Under the pieces are notes generated by a model. It did not search any database, was not told where the DNA came from, and saw nothing but the letters and a program-made list of their open reading frames with translations. Position numbers and translations under genes: made by a program. This document shows, in pieces, positions 59,318 to 64,000 of a stretch of DNA of 64,000 nucleotides. The first letter of the stretch is position 1, and each line of letters opens with the position of its first letter. This DNA is from Roseateles depolymerans (GTDB taxonomy: Bacteria; Pseudomonadota; Gammaproteobacteria; Burkholderiales; Burkholderiaceae_C): the NCBI GenBank assembly GCA_003241055.1, contig QFOD01000003.1, forward strand, positions 1 to 64,000, given 5' to 3'.

Positions 59318-60628
59318 ATGAATAGTCTCAGCGACGACGGCGTGCTCGCGCGCCGCCCCGGCCGGCGGCTGCCGATGCGGGTGGTGGCGCTGGCCCTGGC
59401 CGCAGCCCTGTTGGTGCTCCTGGGCCTGGGCATGCTGGCCGTGATGGCGATGATGCGCACCCTGGGCCACGAGGTGGGCCTGGTGCATGGCGCGCTGGTG
59501 CTGACGGCATTTTTCACTGGTCTGACCGTGCTGGTGGCAGCAGCCCTGGGCTGGCACATGGGGGTGAAGCTGACCCGCCAGCGCCTGGCCGAGCCGCTGC
59601 GCGAGGCGCGCCAGCTGCTGCAGTTGCAGGCGCAACTGCAGCGGGACTGGTTCTGGGCCAGCGACGCGCAGCACCGCCTGGTGCGCTGGCAGGCGCCGCA
59701 GGGCACGCCTGCATCCAGCTGGATGGGCGCCGCGCCGGTGACCCAGCATGTGTGGGAGCGCTTTGCCGATGGCGATGCCGCAGCGCAGCTGCGCGGCCGC
59801 CTGGACGCCCACCAGCCCTTCGCCGAGCTGCCGTTGCGGGCGGCCGAGGGCGATGCGCGCTGGCAGCTGCGCGGCCTGCCGCTGCTGGACACGCACGGGA
59901 AGTTCGCCGGTTTCGTCGGCAGCGCGCGGCTGGAGGAGCCGGCGGTGCTGCCCGCGGATGTCATCAGCGAGCACGAGTCCTTCAGCTACACGGTGTCGCA
60001 TGATCTGCGCGCGCCGCTGCGCGTGGTGGAGGGTTTTGCCCGCATCCTGAAGGAAGACTACGGTGCCCGGCTGGACCGCATGGGCAACGACCATCTCGAC
60101 CGCGTGATGGGGGCTGCGGCCCGCATGAACAGCATGATCGACGCGCTGCTGTCGCTGAGCCAGCTGTCCACGCAGCCGCTGTCGCGCCAGCCGGTCAACC
60201 TGTCGCAGTTGGCGAGCTACGTCGTGGATGAGCTGCGCCGTGGCTCGCCGCAGCGCGAGGTGCAGGTGGAGATCGAGCCGGACCTGATCGCCCAGGGCGA
60301 CCCGACACTGCTGCGCATGGTGCTGGAGAACCTGCTGGGCAATGCCTGGAAGTACAGCGCCAGGCAGCCGCAGGCCGAGATCCGGTTCAGCTCGGCGCAG
60401 CTGGACGAGCGCCGCGTGTTCGTCGTGACGGACAACGGGGCGGGCTTCGACATGCGCTTCGCCGACCGCTTGTTCGGTGTGTTCCAGCGCCTGCACAGCG
60501 CCAGCGAGTTCCAGGGTACCGGCGTCGGCCTGGCCCTGGTGCGACGCATCCTGCGCCGGCATGGCGGGGACATCTGGGCCGAATCGGCCGTCGGCGAAGG
60601 CTCGCGCTTCTACTTCACGCTGAGCTGA
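59318..60628 (+). CDS. Membrane sensor histidine kinase
   Basis: This 436-residue kinase has two transmembrane helices at about 20-42 and 50-72 with almost no periplasmic loop. A PAS-like segment follows (RDWFWASDAQHRLVRWQ). The HisKA domain has its phospho-histidine in SYTVSHDLRAPLRVVEGFAR near 230. The HATPase has VLENLLGNAWKYSARQ, FVVTDNGAGFDM and GTGVGLALVRRI. The form resembles bacteriophytochrome-like kinases of the HisKA group. No regulator is in the same operon; it lies divergent from the Hpt gene and convergent with the ANTAR regulator. Confidence 0.92.
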   Translation: MNSLSDDGVLARRPGRRLPMRVVALALAAALLVLLGLGMLAVMAMMRTLGHEVGLVHGALVLTAFFTGLTVLVAAALGWHMGVKLTRQRLAEPLREARQLLQLQAQLQRDWFWASDAQHRLVRWQAPQGTPASSWMGAAPVTQHVWERFADGDAAAQLRGRLDAHQPFAELPLRAAEGDARWQLRGLPLLDTHGKFAGFVGSARLEEPAVLPADVISEHESFSYTVSHDLRAPLRVVEGFARILKEDYGARLDRMGNDHLDRVMGAAARMNSMIDALLSLSQLSTQPLSRQPVNLSQLASYVVDELRRGSPQREVQVEIEPDLIAQGDPTLLRMVLENLLGNAWKYSARQPQAEIRFSSAQLDERRVFVVTDNGAGFDMRFADRLFGVFQRLHSASEFQGTGVGLALVRRILRRHGGDIWAESAVGEGSRFYFTLS

Positions 60629-60650
60629 GCCGCGTCACGTGCGGCCGCGT

Positions 60651-61232
60651 TCAGGCCTGCTGGGCGGGGCGGGCCAGCAGTTCGACCGCATCCACCAGCC
60701 GCCGGGCCTGTTCGGCCAGCGCCTGGCCCTCGGCGGCGGCGAGGGCCGTCAGCCGCTCAAGCGCATCGCGGCTGGACAGCGAATAGCGGTGCATCAGCAC
60801 GCCCACGGCCAGCGCGGTCGGGTCAAGCTCGACCGGGCGCAGCGCAGGTGCGGGGGGCGGGGCGGTGGCGGCGCGTGCGAACGCGGCCTCGACCGCGGGC
60901 ACGATCTGCTGGATGTCCAGCGGCTTCACGAGGTAGGCCACCGCGCCCAGTTCCTTGACCTTGGCCACCGTCGCCTCGTCGGCGAAGGCGGACAGGAACA
61001 TGAACGGCATCTGCAGGTAGTCGCGCAGATAGCTGGCGACGTCGAAGCCCGACAGGCCTTCCATACGGATGTCGAGCAGGGCAAGCTCGGGCCGGTGTTC
61101 GCGTGCGAGCAGGATCGCATCGTCGCCGTTGTCGGCGTCGATGATCTCGAAGCCGGCCTGGGTGAGCCCATAGCTCAGCGTTGCCAGCACCAGCCGGTCG
61201 TCGTCGACGACCAGGATCTTGCCCTTGCTCAA
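60651..61232 (-). CDS. Response regulator with ANTAR-type RNA-binding domain
   Basis: This 193-residue protein has a receiver domain at 1-125 (LVVDDDRL, acceptor aspartate in LALLDIRMEGLSG, lysine in YLVKPLDI). The C-terminal three-helix part (TALAVGVLMHRYSLSSRDAL, then LTALAAAEGQ and VDAVELL) fits an ANTAR domain, which binds RNA hairpins to stop termination. The start is taken as TTG at 61232, overlapping the kinase stop (TTGA) with GGGGA upstream; a GTG at 61244 is an alternative. It is coupled to the kinase before it. Confidence 0.82.
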   Translation of the reverse strand: MSKGKILVVDDDRLVLATLSYGLTQAGFEIIDADNGDDAILLAREHRPELALLDIRMEGLSGFDVASYLRDYLQMPFMFLSAFADEATVAKVKELGAVAYLVKPLDIQQIVPAVEAAFARAATAPPPAPALRPVELDPTALAVGVLMHRYSLSSRDALERLTALAAAEGQALAEQARRLVDAVELLARPAQQA

Positions 61233-63685
61233 ACTGTTCCCCACGAAACTGCGGTAGCGACGGGATTGTGAACCACGCTGGGCGGCAGCAATTCCAGCCG
61301 GCAAACCACCTCGTCGCCGATCTGCTCCAGGCTCAGGACGGCGCTGCGCCGCGGCAGCAGCGCGCGCACCAGCCCGAGGCCGGAAACGCCGCTGGGCACC
61401 CGCTGGACCTGGAAGCCTTCCGGCAACCGGCCCGCATTGCTGATCACGATCGCGACCTGACCCTCGGTGCAGGATAGCCGACAGCGCACTTCCGCGTCCG
61501 GGCAATGACGCAGGGCATTGCCCAGCAATTCGTTCAGACTCAGCGCGATCGGAATGGACTCGGCCTCCGGCAGGCACCACAGATCGGCCTGCTCTCCCTC
61601 CACCTCGACGGCGACGGTGCGAGCGTGCATGCGCTGCACGGAGCCGACGACGGCCTCGAACACGCGCTTCAGCAGCAGCGGCCCGTTGGCGCCCACCTGC
61701 AGTCCGTAGACCTGGGCGATGGCCTGGACCTGGCCGACGGCCTCCTTCAGCACCGAGGCCACCTCGGGCCGCCGGGCAGCAATCTGCTGCAGCAGCCCCG
61801 CCACGCCCTGCAGGTTGTTCTTGATGCGGTGATGCACCTCGCGCACCAGCAGTTCGCGCTGCGCGATCTCGGCCTGCAGCCGGGCCTGCTCGGCGGCACG
61901 CTGCTCGGTGACGTCACTGGCCACCATCAGCAGCTGTTCGCCAACCTCGTCCACGCCCGCGAGATGCAGCAGCCGCGTGTCCCAGACCCGGGAGGCGTCG
62001 CCCCGGCCGACCCGGTACTCGCGCTGGACCACGGCCTGCGACGCCAGGGCCTCGCGCATGTCGGCCTCCACCTGGGCCTGCAATTCGGTGCCGAACAGCT
62101 GGGCCGGGGCAGCCCCGCGCAGCGCGTCCTCCGGCTGGCCGGCCAGCACGGCGGCGGCCGGGTTCAGCTTGTCGATGCGCAGCGAGTGCGCGTCATGCAG
62201 CGTGATGGCCAGCGGCGCTACCTCGATCACGCGGGCCAGCGAGGCCTGGGCCTGGCGGCTCTGCGCCTCGGCCTGGCGGCGCCGGTCGATGTCCAGCAGC
62301 GCATAGGTCAGCTGCTGGGTGATCTCGCCCGGCCCCTCCTCGCGCGGGGTCTGCACCGCATTGCCCAGCACCCAGAACTCGCGCCCGTCGCGCCCGCGCA
62401 GCCGGCATTCGAAGACGTCGCTGCCGGGTATGGGCAGGTGGAAGGGATGGTCCGGGTCGTCGGGTGCCAGCACCCGCATGGGCTGGCCGAGCACGTCGTC
62501 CAGCTCGCAGTCGAACATGCGGCGGGCCGAGCGGTTCATCCATTCGATGCCGTGCGGGCCGACCGTCACGATGCCCACCAGCACCGAGTCCAGCACCGTG
62601 CGCTCGCTCTCGGCGCGCAGCAGCAGGGCGCTTTCCGCCTGGGCCTGGGCGGTCACGTCCAGCGTGACGACCGAGGTGCTGCGTCGCCCCCCGGCCAGCA
62701 CGCTCGGCGCGATGCGTGTCACCAGCCAGCGCCGCCCCAGCTCGGGGTGGCGCACGGCGTAACGCACCTCGGCAGCATCACCTTTCTTCAGCGCGCGCTG
62801 CAGCCGCTCGAACTCGGGCAGCGACGCGGGCTCCACGATGTCGCGGCTGATGCCCTGCAGCGAGCCGCCGGAGACGCCCTTGGCCGCGCGGAACGGCGAG
62901 CTCTTGCGGTGCGTGCGCAGCCAGCCGGCCTCCGGCTGAAAGGTGGCCAGGCCGACGGCGGCCGTGTCCATCAGCGCGTCGAGCTGCTGGTGGGCGAGGT
63001 CGCGCTCGTGCAGCGCGCTCTGGTCCTCCAGCACGGCGAGCAGCCGGGCGCGGCCGTCGGGGCGCCACAGGCGCAGGCGGGCCTGCAGCCAGCGCGTGCG
63101 TCCCAACGGGTCCAGGTATTCGGCTTCGGTGACGAGCACCGGGTCCTGGGCGCGCTGGGCCGCCAGCGCCGGCAGCCAGGCGCCGCGGCTCCAGCCCAGC
63201 AGCGCCTGCAGCAGTTCGGGGAGTTCGTTCAGATGGCGGACCTGCAGGCCGCACAGGCCGTCGAAGGCGGCATTGCGGCGCAGCAGCGTGCCATCGGTGT
63301 CCACCAGCAGCATGGGCAGCGGGCTCAGCGCTAGCCATTCGCCCAGCGGCGGGCTGGCGTCTCCGCCACTGAGGCGGGCCAGCAGCAGCCAGCCGGGGCG
63401 CTCCCGCAGCAGGTGCAGCGTGACACGCTGGCCATCGGCCAGCTTGAGGGGTGGGGCCGGCGGGGCGGTGCGGCCGGCATCCGTCGCACGGGTGGCCTCG
63501 CGCAGCCAGGTTTCGAGCCGCGTGCCGGCCGCGTGCCGCAGCAGCCGCCAGCCCTCGGCGGCATCGTCCCCCAGCCAGGCGCGGGCGGCCGGATTGGCCC
63601 GCCCGACCGTCAGGTCGGAGCGCAGCGTCAGCACCGGGTCTGCCAGCAGGTCCAGCAGCGCGGGGGGCGAGGCGGCGCCGAGCAT
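61229..63685 (-). CDS. Multi-PAS histidine kinase (HisKA_2/HWE type)
   Basis: This 818-residue cytoplasmic kinase has four PAS-like regions over residues 1-590. Clear PAS cores are ESERTVLDSVLVGIVTVG and ASLARVIEVAPLAITLHD. The HisKA_2 dimerisation segment is REVHHRIKNNLQGVAGLL near 615, and an HATPase follows with SLNELLGNALRH and GLGLVRALLPRR. Kinases of this class often pair with ANTAR or general-stress regulators, and here it overlaps an ANTAR-type gene by 4 bases. The start at 63685 lacks a strong ribosome site. Confidence 0.92.
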   Translation of the reverse strand: MLGAASPPALLDLLADPVLTLRSDLTVGRANPAARAWLGDDAAEGWRLLRHAAGTRLETWLREATRATDAGRTAPPAPPLKLADGQRVTLHLLRERPGWLLLARLSGGDASPPLGEWLALSPLPMLLVDTDGTLLRRNAAFDGLCGLQVRHLNELPELLQALLGWSRGAWLPALAAQRAQDPVLVTEAEYLDPLGRTRWLQARLRLWRPDGRARLLAVLEDQSALHERDLAHQQLDALMDTAAVGLATFQPEAGWLRTHRKSSPFRAAKGVSGGSLQGISRDIVEPASLPEFERLQRALKKGDAAEVRYAVRHPELGRRWLVTRIAPSVLAGGRRSTSVVTLDVTAQAQAESALLLRAESERTVLDSVLVGIVTVGPHGIEWMNRSARRMFDCELDDVLGQPMRVLAPDDPDHPFHLPIPGSDVFECRLRGRDGREFWVLGNAVQTPREEGPGEITQQLTYALLDIDRRRQAEAQSRQAQASLARVIEVAPLAITLHDAHSLRIDKLNPAAAVLAGQPEDALRGAAPAQLFGTELQAQVEADMREALASQAVVQREYRVGRGDASRVWDTRLLHLAGVDEVGEQLLMVASDVTEQRAAEQARLQAEIAQRELLVREVHHRIKNNLQGVAGLLQQIAARRPEVASVLKEAVGQVQAIAQVYGLQVGANGPLLLKRVFEAVVGSVQRMHARTVAVEVEGEQADLWCLPEAESIPIALSLNELLGNALRHCPDAEVRCRLSCTEGQVAIVISNAGRLPEGFQVQRVPSGVSGLGLVRALLPRRSAVLSLEQIGDEVVCRLELLPPSVVHNPVATAVSWGTV

Positions 63686-63717
63686 GGCGGCTCAGTGCCC
63701 TGGGGCGCGCCGCGGGC

Positions 63718-64000
63718 TCATTCGAGCTGGCTGGCCTTCTGCAGCGCGCGCAGCACGCTGGCGTTGATCTCGCCGGCGCCCAGCATCAGCGCCTCGGCAC
63801 GTTCGCGGAAGTCGAACACCGAGCCGGCCTCCAGCGCGTAGACCAGTTCCAGGTAGGGCTGGTAGGGGCCGTTGCCGTCCACCAGGGCCTGGCGCACCCG
63901 CTCCGGAACCGGGATGGACTGCAGCAGCTTCTCGAACGGTGCCTTGAGCATGTGGTCCAGCAGCGAGAACAGGCCGCAGATGAACATCTCGTCGCGCAGC
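63718..64000 (-). CDS. HDOD-domain protein, C-terminal part (cut by window edge)
   Basis: This is the last 94 residues of a protein that runs past the window. The segment RDEMFICGLFSLLDHMLK and PYQPYLELVYALE match the C-terminal HDOD region of EAL-HDOD (YuxH-type) signalling proteins. Whether an EAL domain lies upstream cannot be seen. It is in line with the multi-PAS kinase, 32 bases before it. Confidence 0.75.
   Translation of the reverse strand, partial: LRDEMFICGLFSLLDHMLKAPFEKLLQSIPVPERVRQALVDGNGPYQPYLELVYALEAGSVFDFRERAEALMLGAGEINASVLRALQKASQLE

Overview
The window is about two-thirds or more GC, densely coded, and dominated by a chromosomal flagellar and chemotaxis island. Three things point to a betaproteobacterium of the order Burkholderiales (Rubrivivax/Roseateles/Ideonella-like; the genus is my inference). 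The FlhDC master regulator is combined with FlhF, a FlhG-like protein and FliA. CheY and CheZ sit beside motAB. There is an alaS gene and a pseudopilin of betaproteobacterial style. No rRNA, tRNA, CRISPR array, insertion sequence or phage gene was seen.

Layout. 1-8 kb is not flagellar: the tail of a LysR regulator, an orphan TonB-dependent receptor, a succinate-semialdehyde dehydrogenase and alaS. 8.2-14.1 kb is a minus-strand chemotaxis operon: a short CheZ-motif protein, CheY, CheA, CheW and a membrane MCP ending in a WETF tether. 14.3-16.1 kb is a kinase/LuxR-type regulator pair. 16.1-27.4 kb is the minus-strand run fliF-G-H-I-J-K and fliL-M-N-O-P-Q-R (basal body, C-ring, export ATPase, export gate), with fliE divergent at 27.6 kb. 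28-35 kb, also minus strand, holds three tandem flagellins, fliD, fliS, fliT, a YcgR-like PilZ brake and a pseudopilin. 35.5-37.2 kb has a small TPR gene and flhDC. 37.3-41.9 kb has two glycosyltransferases and a membrane methyltransferase, likely flagellin-modification genes. 42-45 kb is motA-motB-cheY-cheZ. 46-52.6 kb is flhB-flhA-(34-aa ORF)-flhF-flhG-like-fliA. 52.7-64 kb is signalling: a soluble chemoreceptor, a periplasmic binding-like protein, GGDEF and GGDEF-EAL proteins, an Hpt protein, histidine kinases, an ANTAR-type regulator and the edge of an HDOD protein.

How the parts work together. FlhDC should switch on the basal-body and export genes and fliA. FliA (sigma-28) should then switch on late genes. 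I can read sigma-28-type promoters (TnAAGnnn-N11-GCCGATAn) directly upstream of fliS, fliD, flagellin 2, flagellin 3 (N12), the TPR gene and motA, with weaker ones before fliE and flhB. Flagellin 1 has no such promoter. The rod, hook and ring (flg) genes, flgM, cheR and cheB are not in the window and must lie elsewhere.

Most notable points: a FlhG-like protein that keeps the FlhF-activating DQAxxLR motif but has lost its Walker A loop; a GT32-like/TPR/OGT-like glycosyltransferase fusion next to flhDC and the flagellins; a fliD sigma-28 promoter whose -10 box is one arm of the upstream flagellin's terminator hairpin; a 34-codon ORF joined by ATGA overlaps to both flhA and flhF; and a short protein with a CheZ-like DxxxQ motif at the head of the cheYAW operon.
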